A DNA stretch of 64,000 nt, taken from NCBI GenBank assembly GCA_963682055.1, contig OY821747.1:28332126-28396125 (forward strand), read 5' to 3'. The position numbers and the translations under genes were made by a program. Under the pieces are notes generated by a model. It had not been told where the DNA came from. It saw only the letters and a program-made list of their open reading frames with translations, and did not search any database. Within the stretch, counting starts at the first letter, position 1. Each line of letters begins with the position of its first letter. This DNA is from Primula veris. Its lineage: Eukaryota > Streptophyta > Magnoliopsida > Ericales > Primulaceae. Shown in pieces: positions 44,041 to 56,521 of the stretch.

Positions 44041-44383
44041 CACATTCTTATTAGTTAGGCCTACAGTGTTGAGCGCTTAAAAGTTTCTCAAGTTGGTGTA
44101 GGTGCTCTTAAGTAGTAGTCAAACATACCTTTGGTCCGTATTGATACTGCACAGGTGACCCCTCAAGCAAACCAGTTTCCAGAAGCTCCTTCAACTTTCT
44201 CGGAATCTTCTTCAATGTAGTGTTTCCGGACCCACTCATTTTTAAATTCCACCCTTCCTCATCGTTCATCTCATAGCGAGACCTAGTACGCTTATCACCA
44301 GTAGGCCTTGGATGTTGAGTAGTTGACTCAAAGGCAAAATCAGAAACCTCTCTATATTCATCTCTATCAACACCGTTCACCAT
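38438..44383 (-). CDS. PHD-finger/GNAT protein of the IDM1-like family, thirteen 3' exons
   Basis: Thirteen exons join in phase with GT-AG introns: 44383-44129, 41705-41625, 41539-41389, 41358-41329, 41179-41110, 41014-40957, 40850-40794, 40703-40491, 39910-39843, 39737-39681, 39600-39513, 38744-38601, 38518-38438. Order of modules: KKIPRKLKELLETGLLEG and GLKGIVCGSGIACSCPDC with ISPNEFEKHA (the Tify-binding-like domain), Cys-rich zinc fingers (FCPIC, LCSSC, CALCRGHDF, FCDQCEKEYHVSCL, EWFCCEDC), then a GNAT-like region (GMYCAVL, VSAGIIRVFG, AEIPLIAD) ending YQVVVFEGTPML. Relatives are nuclear chromatin proteins; IDM1 acetylates histone H3 to favour DNA demethylation. The acetyl-CoA loop is degenerate here (HQEQDYSE where relatives have QGQGYF). 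The start is provisional: the gene probably has more 5' exons. Confidence 0.88.
38970..39480 (-). repeat. Decayed duplicate copies of the 39600-39513 exon in an adjacent intron
   Basis: Between the exons at 39513 and 38744 are three blocks related to one another and to the exon's 3' half: around 38990-39060, 39120-39240 and 39300-39480. Plus-strand markers are CTCCGCCATTCCCTCCCC / TTCGCCATTCCCTTCCC (compare CTCCGCCATCCCCACCCC in the real exon), GAACAAAACATAATA and GTTCTTATATGG. On the minus strand one copy still reads FGKGMAKLPLIAD, compared with FGVGMAEIPLIAD in the exon. Confidence 0.75.
41706..44128 (-). other. Large intron (2.4 kb) of the PHD/GNAT gene
   Basis: No exon of the gene is needed here, because the flanking exons join in phase. 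It includes a GTCTTGTTTGGTTTTCTTAT block near 41990 of MITE-like appearance, some weakly protein-like sequence at about 43276-43485 without known relatives, and a dinucleotide run at 44001-44038. Confidence 0.55.
44001..44038. repeat. (AT)n microsatellite
   Basis: There are about 19 uninterrupted AT units. It is intronic in the PHD/GNAT gene model. Confidence 0.95.
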
Positions 44384-46703
44384 TGCAACCAAGAGTAGCC
44401 AAATATACATCACTTAAAAAATAAACATAAAATGAAAGTTATTAATATGCTCTGCATAAATGAATAAATTGGATAAAATAGCATTCAAAGTTGTAGCTTC
44501 CTAAAATGAAGCTCAGTTTGTGCAAATTCAATAGAAGGATTAATTCAACTTCAACGAGTTAAATTTCAAAAATTAAACTTAAAATACAAATAGAGACCAC
44601 ACAATTTAAAAAAAAACGTGACGTACACATCAATGAAAAATATAAGGACATATTTTCAAATCAGTTAAACATAAGGTTGAAAAATAACACACCTAATAGG
44701 ACAACCTGCTATATCTGGGCAAGAAATGTCTAAAAAATCACCACCATTTACAAAAATGTTGCGGAAAAATTTATAGCAAAAAGATTGAATGCATTTGTCG
44801 ATATTAAATTTTTTAACCACTGTAAAATTATTACTCAAATAGTAAGATAACTAAGTAACTAACACACTAGATTCAATAAATTTGTAGAAAATGTTTAGTG
44901 ATATATTTGTTTGTGGACAGTCAAATTTTTACATTAATTTACTGATCTTTATAGCAAATAAATAAATAAAATAAATCCACTTATTTCCAGTTTATTTTTC
45001 CGAATTGGTTAGTCTAAAACTGTAGAATGAAGTTCATCAATTGAAAACAAGATTGTCTATCAATTGCAACATCATTTAGTGAAACTTACAGTAACTAAAA
45101 ATCTCGCACACAGCAACAAATACCACCAAATACGAAGTGCATAATCATTTTTTTAAATTAAGGAAAACTGATGCTAAATAATATAATAAATCTACAAACA
45201 ACATTTTATGCTTTTTAATAAGCAATAGTTAATAAAAATTCTTAAAAGCTCTAATATTACGTGCAACATCAAGATATTGTTTTGAAAACATTCAGATCAC
45301 ATAACACAAGAATATCTAATAAATTGAAAAAAAAAACCAGAAAATTCTACTAGCACTAACTAAAAACTTTTCAAAAATTTAGAACTAGTTAAATTTGTTG
45401 GCATTAACAGAAAATAGAATTTCACAAATTGTAAGAAGGAGATCTACTTACTGAAATTTCAGGAATTAGATGCACAATTACACACTTTTGGAAAAGATGT
45501 AGATGAAGTCCTTGTGATAAAAGTAACAAAGTAGTTCATTTAAAACTATATTTCTCAAGAACAGTTCTACAAAATTTTAGGAAAAATATTAAATGTACAT
45601 TTAACTTTTATCAATTTAATACATGTATTTTGAATATCAAATTTGGTGACTTTTAGTACATCCTTGATGGACTACTAATAGGCTATTATGAGATTCAAAA
45701 ATTCAAAACCAAATATAGCATAACTTTAGAAACACAATTAATTTTATATTTGAATAAGACAAATTAAGCATTTGTCCTGACAAGAACAAAAGTAAATACG
45801 ACAAGGTGCATCAATCCTAACGAGTCAAATACTATCAATATTATTCTGAACGTATGAAAATACATGAACTCTCATTTAATATTATTACGTCATTATTTGT
45901 AAATTAAATTGAATTTTAACGTATCTACTTAATTTTTTTTCTTTCGAGTTTAATCTAATATAAAACTTAAAAGTATAAAAATAATAGTTAACCTTGAGTC
46001 ACTAGTAAAATCTTGTTCTTTTCTGTGACATTAAACCCTGTCAGTTTACAGATTTATACCGTATTGTTTTCATGTGGAATGGTACCAGGGTGACAATCTG
46101 GTCAAATTTTGTCTCGTTTCAATAGCTACGACCAGCTTGATTTTAGAGCCACTATGGCCATAATTATGGAATCGTTATTCTTTGGTTATCATTTTGCAAG
46201 ATACGGTTGAACAAAAAGGTTAATTACTGATTTTGATAATAACAAGAATAACTATTTTATTGACAAAGAGTAATAATTTTAATGTGTTGAGAATTATTCC
46301 ACATTGTTTAGGCATTGATAAAGTCAAGGATTAATATATGGACGGACTTCTATAATATGTACACTATTAATCTGTTAAATAATATACTTGTTAGTTATAC
46401 AACCTGCATTAAAAGATGATCTCACAACACCCTAACCAGTAAAATATTTTTCTTTGACCACCGTGTTTGGATTTCCGATTGTAGGAAATAGGATACTTCT
46501 AAAATCGCTAAACATGTTACGTTGTAAGGCTTCAGTTCAACTTTATTGGTTTAGGATTGAGAAATTTTTATTATGGCCTATTTCTAAAGAAAGTATCAGA
46601 ACTTATTTGTCCATTCCTGGAATGGGTTGTATTTTAACACGACTACATACATTCTGACTTCCATACACCTTACAAACAATAGACACTCTAATGCAATGCT
46701 TAC

Positions 46704-46809
46704 TTGTACAGGTGCATCGACGATCAAACAACCTCCAAAGGTCTGACCATTCGCACATGCTAGAGTCCTGTTTAGCATCAGTGAACCACGACAAAAGCTC
46801 AAAGTAACC
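46704..46809 (-). CDS. Possible 5' exon of the PHD/GNAT gene
   Basis: A 106-bp open segment is bounded by an acceptor (TGTAG|GG) and a donor (CAA|GTAAGC). It encodes ELLSWFTDAKQDSSMCEW followed by SDLWRLFDRRCTCT, which looks protein-like. It ends in phase 1. An acceptor at about 44414 (TTTAAG|TG) would continue in frame into the first confident exon. I do not recognise the peptide as a known domain, so it could also be part of another gene or chance. Confidence 0.35.
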
Positions 46810-47761
46810 CTACATCAAAAATATAAATAAAGAGGAAAATAAATATTCACAGTTATGCAGTATACTTTGTCCAACAGTAATATACAACGTAACAAGTGAT
46901 GCACATTGGCACGAGTGATGCTTCATATAGTACAAGTGATACTGAATGAATGTACAATTTTCAGCTCGAGAAGTCCCCCCTCCCAACTTTTCAAAAATGA
47001 TCTATAAAATAATTGACAGAGTTTTCTTCCTGAACTCTGTTAATAAATAATACCCCTAGTGCAAGAAAAAATGTAAAGACTATTCAGGCAGCCCAAGCGA
47101 GACTTACTATATCCATGTGAATTATGTCCCCTATTTCTATGAATATGAAGGAATTTTTCTATCTGCCACACAAAAACGTACAGTCAATAAGCATTTGTCC
47201 TAAGTTGCAGGAAGCTTATAATCTATCGACGCTTCGGCATATACCTACGTTGCAGGAAGCTTATACATCGCTTCCACGCTTCCGTCATCGGAAGCTCGCG
47301 GAAACTTCCATATCACATTGTAAAAGGGGAAATAGATACATGATAATCACGACAAGTAGAACAATAGGGGATGAAAAATTATCTAGACTTATTAACAGCC
47401 AATTTGTATTTGCCTATACCAACCACATCCATATCTAACCAAACCCTACCAGATCAACCCATATACCTACGCTGACCCATTAAAGAGAATTACGTATTTG
47501 TGTTCTACTTTTCGGTATTATTATTATCGTTTAATAGTATTTTATGACATAAAATTATAAAATATAAAAATATCAATTCTCCTAGACGCTTCGGACGACG
47601 CTTCCTTACTTTTACTACCATCCGCTTCCTCGCCTGCTCCGCTTAGTGCATGCTTTATCATTGTTGTTTCATTATGGATGAATATGTTGTTCATAACAGT
47701 CACTCTGAAGCCCACATTTATTCACCTCATCAACTACAACATAAATAGATCATATACTTTA

Positions 47762-48316
47762 GAGCATTCTCAACTGTATCATAATATCTATAAGGTTATA
47801 AGGTAGTACCAACTACCAAATTCAGTGACCCAACAGTCTAGTCTCTAGATAAACCACACTATGTCTATAGAAAGTTCAAATGTTTTAGGATCGCTGTGCA
47901 CATGTAAAGAGGAATTGTAGAAAATTATAACTTCTTTTAATATTATATTATTCAACTGACAAAACCAATATCTTTCTCTTTCTTTTCTCATAAAAAAGCT
48001 TAATATTCTCTCTCTAAAAAACAAAAAACTATCAGATGAACTTTAATCCCTCTCCCCCCGTCAATTGACGTTTATCTAAGTCGATCAAGTGTACATCAGT
48101 TCTGAAAATGGGGTGAGTTGGTGGTGGTGATAGATGTTGTCTTTCCTGTACCAAGGTGGGGAAGATGAGTCAGATGACCAAAAGAAATATAATTTTTTTA
48201 ATCACCTATCTGTTACCTTATAGAGAACTGATGTGTAATGTCTATGAAAATATTATACAAGTCTCTTATAAAGCCCTTTACCTCTATATTTATATTGTGT
48301 ACTAATGAGAATGCTC
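47762..48316. mobile_element. PIF/Harbinger (Tourist-like) MITE
   Basis: Inverted ends GAGCATTCT...AGAATGCTC extend a little further as GAGCATTCTCAACTGTA / TACTAATGAGAATGCTC. They are flanked by TTA on both sides (47759-47761 and 48317-48319), the duplication of this superfamily. Length is about 555 bp with no transposase. Confidence 0.7.
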
Positions 48317-48427
48317 TTAAAGTTCCTAAAATAGTACTAAATATCACCCACGAGTATAACACATCTGCATACCCTACCAGGGCAACTAGCACATCAAGTT
48401 CTTGTACCACTTACCATTACAATCCAG

Positions 48428-48567
48428 TTTGTCCTGACAAGAAACGACAAGGTGCATCACTCGTGACGTGTCAAATGCTATCAAAGTTATTCCGAAGATA
48501 TGAAAATATATAGAAATATAGTACAAGTGATGCTTTATATATTTTCATACATTCAGAATAACTCCAA
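48428..48567. repeat. Hairpin-forming dispersed repeat
   Basis: TTTGTCCTGACAAGAAACGA and GACAAGGTGCATCACTCGTG resemble about 45773-45865. Downstream, GTTATTCCGAAGATATGAAA pairs with TTTCATACATTCAGAATAAC to form a stem. The words GTACAAGTGATGCTTTATAT also recur near 46905-46960. Probably a MITE family. Confidence 0.55.
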
Positions 48568-48593
48568 TGGGTGGGTGGTGGTGGGGGTGGGGT

Positions 48594-48624
<31 letters not shown>
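48594..48624 (+). repeat. Poly-G run of 31 bases with a G-rich lead-in
   Basis: An uninterrupted run of 31 G follows GGGTGGGTGGTGGTGGGGGT (48569 onward). G runs of this length are rare in plant DNA, can form G-quadruplexes, and are also a place where sequencing or assembly commonly fails. Confidence 0.9.
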
Positions 48625-48625
<1 letters not shown>

Positions 48626-49997
48626 TGTTAGAGCGAAAATTGTGAAGTATTTACTAGCACTGTGAATCTCCCCTGAGTGACTATTTGGAACGCGGGTCGG
48701 ATGGAGAGAGGGCATTCATTAAAAGAACTAATTTCGTTGCGTTTACTGTTTAAGAGAGAACATAGGCCAGGTGGGGTAATTTCGACGGGTCAGATGAGAA
48801 GTTTTCTTTAGCTTTGGTGTGATTAGGAAAAGAAAAACATAAAAAAACATGGAATTTCAATCTGGTTTATTAACCTGAAGCATAAAATTTACTTGCTACA
48901 ATACGAAATAAGATGTTACACAGAAATTTATGGATGAAAGATACTGTTGAAAGCCTTTACACAGAGAAATTTTAGTAGATCCTATTTAGGAGTATTTGCG
49001 AATTTGAAGAGTTAAAAAAACAATACGAATGGAGCTTCTCTACATGAATAATGATTATTACTGCATAAATGCATATGATTTTTAACAATAGAGTGTTGAT
49101 GTTCGTTCCTAAACATCAAATTAAATGCAAGAAACTACGGAAGTAGGTCGAGCTATTAATTGGATTAGTAAGACCTAAACATACAAAAAACGATGCAGAG
49201 AGAAGAGAAACAGAAATACTTGGAAATATTCCATTGAAGACGAGTGCATGAAGTGCGTTTTCCAAAGGTTAAGACTATACTACTCTGCATCAGTGTATTT
49301 TAAAACTCTCTGCAATTACTTCAAGCGCAAAACTTCTGCACCTCAATAACATTTCAGTTTTTTTGCCTTTTCTAATTTTGGGAACTATCATCAGGCTCTC
49401 ATGATGAAAATTTGGTCCCAGACAATTTAAGGCTTTGAGCGATACAAAATATTAACGGTGAATTTTATGAAAACCAGAAAATTATCTGCCGTTGTAAGTT
49501 GAATAAAAGATAGGAAGCTGTATGATGTCAAAAATCCATAACCAAATTCCATTTTCATGCATGAGGGAGTCTCAGAGAGTCACCAAAAAAGTACATTTGT
49601 TAAATAAAGAAATGCGTAACGAGTAATCACGCAAGAATGTCAAGTATAAAGCGTCCATTATTTAAGGGTAACATACAAACGATAATTCTCGATTATAAAC
49701 CAAGTTGACAACATGTAACGAGAAAACTATATCTTAGAAGTCAAATGCGCAACACAAATATTAAAGTGCAGTTTAAGAAAACCAGAACAAGAATTGCCAT
49801 TGTAAGTCAAGGAAAATGAGGACAACATGGTTTCAAAAAACCAATAACCAATTTCCATTTCTAACTAAAAAGTTTTGATGTGTATGCAAGGACGTGTTTA
49901 AACTATACAGCATCAAAACTTCAACCAATCATAACTTGAAACTTAGACTTGAACGCTTGACTAAATATTTCAGCAATTTGTAACAGTAAGAAAGCTT

Positions 49998-50203
49998 GGG
50001 ACTTGTTTGGTTGCATACTTTAAGCAATGAGCTATAATTTTTTAGCTTTTAAGAAAACCTATGCTCATCCAGCTCAACACTTCTGGATTACTCGGGACAA
50101 ACATCAAGAAAAGCCCAGATTTTAAACTTGATAACCAAAATCCAAACAAATTTTAATTAAAAAGTAAAGAAGCCGATGTTATAGGCTACAACCAAACAAA
50201 GCC
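49998..50203. repeat. hAT-like foldback MITE
   Basis: The left end GGGACTTGTTTGGTTGCAT and the right end GGCTACAACCAAACAAAGCC are inverted relatives of each other. The interior pairs loosely (AGCTATAATTTTTTAGCTTT). No certain duplication was found. Confidence 0.5.
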
Positions 50204-50690
50204 TTGGTATCTTTTTTGTAACAAGGATTAAAACTCAAGTTAATTTCATGTAATCTGGACTTCTAACAAATACCTAGTATAAAAAGACAAAAAAAATAAA
50301 TGGAAAAGTTAGCTCACCAGCTCACGTTGCAAGCTCTGTAGAGACACTTTCATTGTTTCAACTTATTCCATCAACTACAAGAGATATTCCATGGATTATC
50401 TGTGTAGTGGGCAAGAGACGGTCCTACGAGATGTAAACATGGAAATGAGACTAGTGGTTTGAGTTTGGTTCAACTCAAACCAAAAAAGCTTTGGCTCATA
50501 CTAGTTTTCAGCAATTACTGGTTTAAACTCATCTTCAGATAAGGGTGGGCGTTGTGTTCGGACTTTGATTCTGACCTTTAATTAAAAGACAAAAGTAAAA
50601 ATTAATTCATCTCCATTTTTTTATAAATGAAAGAGCTAATAGAAAGACAGAAGAAAATAATTTTGCACTTGTGCACTATAAGGTTGTGAC

Positions 50691-50836
50691 CTGCACTATC
50701 AGAACTCCACCCGTGTTTATTGATATTCATTTGTCCTGGCTTTATAGCCTCATAGATACCATGCAGTAGTTGAACAGAAAGAGTGTCAAGGGAGGACGGA
50801 TATTCCTCACATAAGCAAAGTGTGGAGCAGGTAAAC
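50691..50836 (-). CDS. Possible far-5' exon of the PHD/GNAT gene
   Basis: A 146-bp open segment lies between an acceptor (GGATAG|GT) and a donor (GTGCAG|GTCAC). It encodes CLCEEYPSSLDTLSVQLLHG and then IYEAIKPGQMNINKHGWSSD. The composition is convincingly protein-like and on the same strand as the PHD/GNAT gene. Its phase does not directly fit the 46809-46704 segment, so at least one more exon or another junction would be needed. Confidence 0.35.
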
Positions 50837-51644
50837 CTATCCAAGAATTAGAAGAAATTGTTTAATGGCAGTTTAAGCCCGTCAAATAATGCATATATTG
50901 TAAAATGGTATTCTAGGAGGGAAATCCTCTTGGAACTTCAGTTAATGTAACATTCTAGCACAACAGCACCTAAATTGATTTATGATATCATCAAGTTTAT
51001 GACACTGGGGTCTAAAAGGAAGCCACCCATACTTTCAAGTCATCATGCAAATTTTGTGGCCAGGTTAAAAAGACAAAAGGTAAGAAACAACATGAGACAG
51101 GGGGTATATATGATATGCAAATTGAAAGAAATCCAAAAAGATAAACATACAAACACGCACGCTTATCACATAAGGGGTTAAGTTGTCAATGATAATATGT
51201 AATGCATTTATGCATCTATGAAGTAATTTTTCCCAGCTTAAGGTCAGGCAATGGTTAATGTACACAGCCTTACATAGAAATATCTACCTTAGTTTCTACT
51301 GGATCACAAAAGGATGATTGTACGTTGAACACATAGACTAGTAAACTAAATTAGAGAAACAAGAAACAAAAATTAAGCCTTGTCCGTTATGCATAGGGAA
51401 AACACTGAGAGCCAAAACCCAGATGTTCCAATTAAAAAAAATAAAAAAAATATCAAAATAGCACACTTTATTACTTCTATATGACTGACTACTGAGTTAA
51501 AAAAACACACAAAATAAATAATGACCAAACAAAATAAAGGTTTTAAACTAAACTAGATAAGGAATAGACTACTCATCTCATACATACCCAAGCATTTTAC
51601 AAATAACAGTGAACTAACTGATAAACAATATTTTATAAATATCC

Positions 51645-51647
<3 letters not shown>

Positions 51648-51677
<30 letters not shown>
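51648..51677. repeat. (TA)n microsatellite
   Basis: About 15 uninterrupted TA units in AT-rich intergenic or intronic sequence. Confidence 0.95.
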
Positions 51678-51679
<2 letters not shown>

Positions 51680-53399
51680 TTGGATAACTTTTTTTTTCTG
51701 GTGATTCATGGAATTTGGATAACTTTTTCTCATGTTTTAATATATCTGGGGGGTAATTGAATTTTTCTCCTTAAGCGTATACTCGGAAATGATTTACAAT
51801 AAGGTTCTTCATGCTGAAAATCGTGCTCTGCAGTATTATTTCGAAGTGCTTTCCTCTTGTCTGGAAAGACACTTGAAGCGGAAACCCCAACTTAAATTCT
51901 CATTCAAGTGTATTTTTGTTAAACTTCTGAAACATAATGCAGAAAACCATCTATAAGAAACAGAGTTTTTTTTATCACAAATTAATAGAGAAATGCATCA
52001 GATGCTTCAAATTACTTCTTGCTTACAGGAAATGCATTGTCGGCAAGTATTAAAGACATACAAGGGACTTTACTTTTTCTCAACAGTAAAACCAATAATA
52101 ATAATAATAATTTAAAAGAGTCTTCAGTTTTGAAATCACTAAAAAGAAATTACATTCTCTACCAGACTTGGCGAGGAAATAGGCAACGTAGTCTAAAGTA
52201 AGAAAAAGAGAAAACCCACCGTCAGAAATAATCAAAGCTAAGAGCCAAAAAAAAAACTATTTTATGTAGTAACTTAATCCAAAGAGATTCTTACTATGAA
52301 AACGTATTTTCTTCTAGACTCATGTCCCCATTAGGCGTAAGACTGTTTTGAATCTTTTGCAACAATTCCACAGACAACCCACACAAAAAAGGGTAAGAAT
52401 TAGATTCGCCTTAGCGTCTTATTTACTACAATCTGTTCACAAGTTGCATTCTTATGAAAGAATTAATGTCTTGATTAGGACAAAAGGCGTCCGATCATAA
52501 TTAAGTACCTTAAAAGAGATAGTAAAAGACTATTTTTCATTAATAACCAGGTCGGGTAAAGTTAAGAGAGTGAAGAGCAAATGCCCGTACAAAGTAACTT
52601 CACTCTTTTAATACGATGGTAGTAACACAATTTTAATGTCTACGAAGTAAATGACTATATAAGCTAGAGAAAACAAACTGACGCAAAGAACCGTTACGAA
52701 AAGAAACTGTAGTATAAGTGGGATATTGAATAAATAACAATCATAGATTGCACCGCAATATGCATAAAAATACATAAAGCTTTACAGTCGGTAAAATCTT
52801 GTCCGAAGATCAAATAGGATAAAAGTAAGCTTTTACATTCTTCAATTAAACCGTTTTCTATTGCATCAAATGCACTATTCCTACCCATATCCCGCAAAAT
52901 AAACTTTCTTCTGTATAAACTGCATTCCAATACAAATTGGTTTCTCTACGTTTCAATTTAATATTATTAATATTCTTTTCCGCTATAGCTTCAACCTTCC
53001 CTTTCACAACCCTCTACATAGAATTGGCCAAAGCTCAGAAAATTTACATGAGCATAAATAGAATTAATTAATGAAAGCATTACCTTGCGAGTTGCAACCA
53101 GGCTATGTTATGAAATGCGATAAACAACAATCTTCCCAATTTGTCATTACTTAAGTAATCACGGGATCGGCGCCTTTTCTTCCAGATACTCCACATAAAT
53201 CCTGAATTTAAGTAATCGCAGTCTTTTTTTCCTATCACAAAACAATTAAAAAAATGTTAACTTTGAGTAAAAAAGCAATCTTAGCTACTTATTAACACGA
53301 TAATTAATAACAGAACGAATAATGCCTTTTATCATCCTTTCTTGCAGATTGATCATAGACGTAGTAGGGCATCTTAACTATGCAAATGGTTTTTTTTTA

Positions 53400-54010
53400 A
53401 ATAAAAAATTGCATTAATGTTAACTGGAAATTGCATGGATATACCCAAAAAAATCGACATTAAACGGTAATAAAATTATGGGTATATTAGAAAAGGCAGA
53501 AGGCATTTTTTGTCTTAAAAATTCCAAATTTCTTAGTATTTGTATCTTTATGATATGTTAATCACATACATAAGCATCTTAAATACATTTTTAAGTATAA
53601 AAAACCACACCGAGAAACTGCATGGATTGTATCCTAAGAATTCCAACTTTTTTTCAGAATTTGTATCTTTATCAAATGTTAATCGGTAAAAAATCATGGG
53701 TAAATTAAACTCCATAATTAGAATATGATAAACACAATAAAACCATTAATCATTAAGTGCATCACATAATTAGAAAAAGCATAATTAGGCATCTTAACTA
53801 TGTAAAAAAATAACCTTTTAAATTAATATTTTGTGACATTTTGAAGTATAAGAAACTACACCCAGAAACTGAATGGATATATCCTAAAAAAATTCAACTT
53901 TCTTATAATTTATATCTCTATGACATGTTAATCGGTAATAAAATCATGGGTAATATTAGAAAAAGCATAATATGATAAACACAACAAAACCCTTAATCAT
54001 TAAAGTAAAT
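53400..54010. repeat. Three diverged tandem copies of a roughly 200-bp unit
   Basis: Words such as TTGCATGGATATACCCAAAA, AATTCCAACTTTTTTTCAGA, TTGTATCTTTATCAAATGTT and AATCGGTAATAAAATCATGG recur in the same order around 53430-53610, 53610-53840 and 53860-54010. No protein is encoded. Confidence 0.65.
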
Positions 54011-54240
54011 CAAACAAAGAAAAAAAACACTAAACATATATAGATTGAGAGAGAGAGATAGAGATTGTACCAGGATATATAAAAAGCTGCATTTTTTTTA
54101 ATTTATTTTCTGAGGATGAACAAATGTGTGTGGGTTTGTATAAGCTGCTATTTTCTTATAATATATTAATATTAAACCCTATTCCATTTTTATAATAGCT
54201 GATAGAATATAGTTTGTATTTTTCCGTTTTAATAAGTTAA

Positions 54241-54708
54241 TTGCTAAAATGGCAGTGAAGCTATTAAATTTTAGCGATTTATTATCAACCTAATATTTTT
54301 TCTAATTCGGTATCCGATCTATACATTTTGCTCTAATTTGATACCGAACCTAACATTTTTTCTAATTTGGTATCCAGCCTATACGTATTCAGTCCAATTA
54401 AGAAACTCAATCTGTCTTCGATCATCGGTTTTTAAGGCATATTAAGTCTCTTTTACTATTGATTAATCTATGTGAAATCTTCGATTGTTATATTAAATAA
54501 TTTAAAGTGAAACCACTACTAAATATGGTTGAATTAATTAAGTTAAAATGATCGGATGTGCGATATATGAATTATTAATTGGAGCAAATATGTTTAGGTT
54601 AGTTATCAAATTAGAAAGTGTGTTATCTTGGGTAACAAATTAGAAAGTATGTTAGGTTGAGTTTCAAATCACTAAAAGTTAATAGATTAGGTATCATTTT
54701 AGCATTTT
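54241..54708. repeat. Foldback element
   Basis: GCTAAAATGGCAGTGAAGCT and CCTAACATTTTTTCTAATTT on the left are mirrored by ACAAATTAGAAAGTATGTTA and AGGTATCATTTTAGCA on the right. Arms exceed 100 bp with many mismatches. The superfamily is unclear. Confidence 0.5.
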
Positions 54709-56521
54709 TCCTGTTTTAATAATTAATAAGATCCTTTAGTATTTATTAATTTTGTCCGGTTAAATATTGTCACGCATCACTAAATAAAATAAATTGTGTC
54801 CTAGTTACGGTTTTTACGACCAATATATGATAATATAATCAATTTATGATATATTTCTGACAGTTTTTTAAATTAGTGACCGTGGGAATACGATCCGTCA
54901 AAATTTAATAAACTCATTTTTTTTCAAGAAGTCGATTTACTGAGACATAATTTGTAACTTGCTATCATTTTTACAAGTTTTGAATCTCACACAATCAACA
55001 TTATTTATAGTGTATGCATGGTAAATGACACGTTGTACATCCGTAAACACGACGTGTAACACTGTAATGCATTCTTATTAACGAAGTTATCTAATAATTT
55101 TTAAAAAAATAATTAATTTGGTAAAACTATTATTATTATTGTAAATAAAAAAGAATTGGAGAATATGTTATTTTTACTTTAATGCATGAGTTTGTGTCAC
55201 ATCATCTGTTAACTTTATTGTTAAATTTAATAATAACGTTAACAATGTTAAGTTTAATATGTTACTTAACAATATTATTTTGAAGTAAAAACATGTTTAT
55301 TAAATAACAATTTTACAATTGAAATAATAAACATTATTGTGGATGATCTAACTAAATTAAGCCTCCTAAAAAATATTAGCCTAAAGTTATGCATAAGCTC
55401 AAACCTTATTTTTCATTCCCCGTTTCAATTGTAAATCTTAAAAAAACATTGATTTACATATTCATTCTACTTCTCATAAATTGGTCCAAACTCTGACAAA
55501 TGAAACCTTAATAAATTGTTAAAGACAGAGAAAACTAGTAGTGATTAAGAATTAAACTAAAATACTATTGCTGCGTCCACTAGTACTTTACTCAAAACTT
55601 TCTCCTCTTTTTTAGGAGACGTTACAACTTAAACCTACTGTTAGACGACAAGCAATCATTATTTTTAATTTATGATACATTATTTGTTCATAGTGTATAC
55701 TCTTAAGATGATTTGAAAAGCCGAAGTTATATATTTTTGCCTCATTATTTATGTTGATTTAGGTTCAAATGATTATCACAAGCTAGCTATCCGATTTATT
55801 TGCTATACATGCGGCGGATGCATTGATTGTCTTCCTTCTACATTTCTTACGTGCCGAACTTGACACTACTAGAAAAGTGCGGTTTAGCGACCGAATAAAA
55901 GCGGTCGCTCATATTCCAAGCAAATAACGACCATAACGTGAAGTGGTCGCTATATGACGATTATCGGCTGTTTTTACTGACTGAATTCGGTCGGGATTTT
56001 ACGGAATGAAATAGTAGTCGGTACTGGACTAACAAATTACGACAAAAATGTAAATGGTCGCTATTTGTCGATTAGCGACTGCTTTTATTCAGAAATTTAC
56101 TGACTAAAATAATAGTCGGAATTGAATTAACAAACAACTGAAACATAATCGGTATGTGACAACTACCGACCGCTTTTACCGACTGAATTTTGTGGATGAT
56201 TTACCGACTCAAAAAGTCGTCAGAAATAGCAACCATTACATTTCTATAAATAGGAGTGCCTCCAAACTTCAAGCATCATTTCCAAACTTCAAATATTACC
56301 GCCAAATATCAATACACTATCAAAGAGTCATCTTTCTCTGTCATTTGTACATGGTTGCGCACGGAGAAAATAGATATATAAAGTCGATTATTAAACGAAA
56401 TTGCCTTCCGAGGTAATTCATACGTTTGTTTTTCACAGAAGTATGCATTTTATAGTTTACAATATCTTTCTTAATCATCTCGGTAGAATTTTATTTTAGT
56501 TTGGAACCGTCATGAAAAATA

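Larger units (their letters stand above)
44414..55863. other. Probable 5' introns or upstream region of the PHD/GNAT gene, repeat-rich
   Basis: No complete gene can be assembled here. Two exon-like minus-strand segments (46809-46704 and 50836-50691) suggest that the PHD/GNAT gene extends into this stretch. The remainder is AT-rich with a PIF-type MITE, a foldback at about 50.0 kb, a dispersed repeat pair (about 45773-45865 and 48428-48520), a poly-G run, an (AT)n run at 51648-51677, tandem repeats at 53.4-54.0 kb and a foldback at 54.2-54.7 kb. A cluster of CGCTTCC-type words lies around 47220-47310 and 47585-47640; I cannot classify it. Confidence 0.45.

Noticed and set aside
52694..52930. 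Minus-strand 78-codon frame as an N-terminal exon of the PHD/GNAT gene
   Set aside because: No convincing acceptor/donor pair in phase, and the peptide has no recognisable feature.
53090..53225. Minus-strand peptide with MWSIWKKRRRSRDYL as a possible first exon
   Set aside because: Open and with a donor-like GTAATG, but there is no supporting neighbour in phase and no recognised relative; too weak to annotate.
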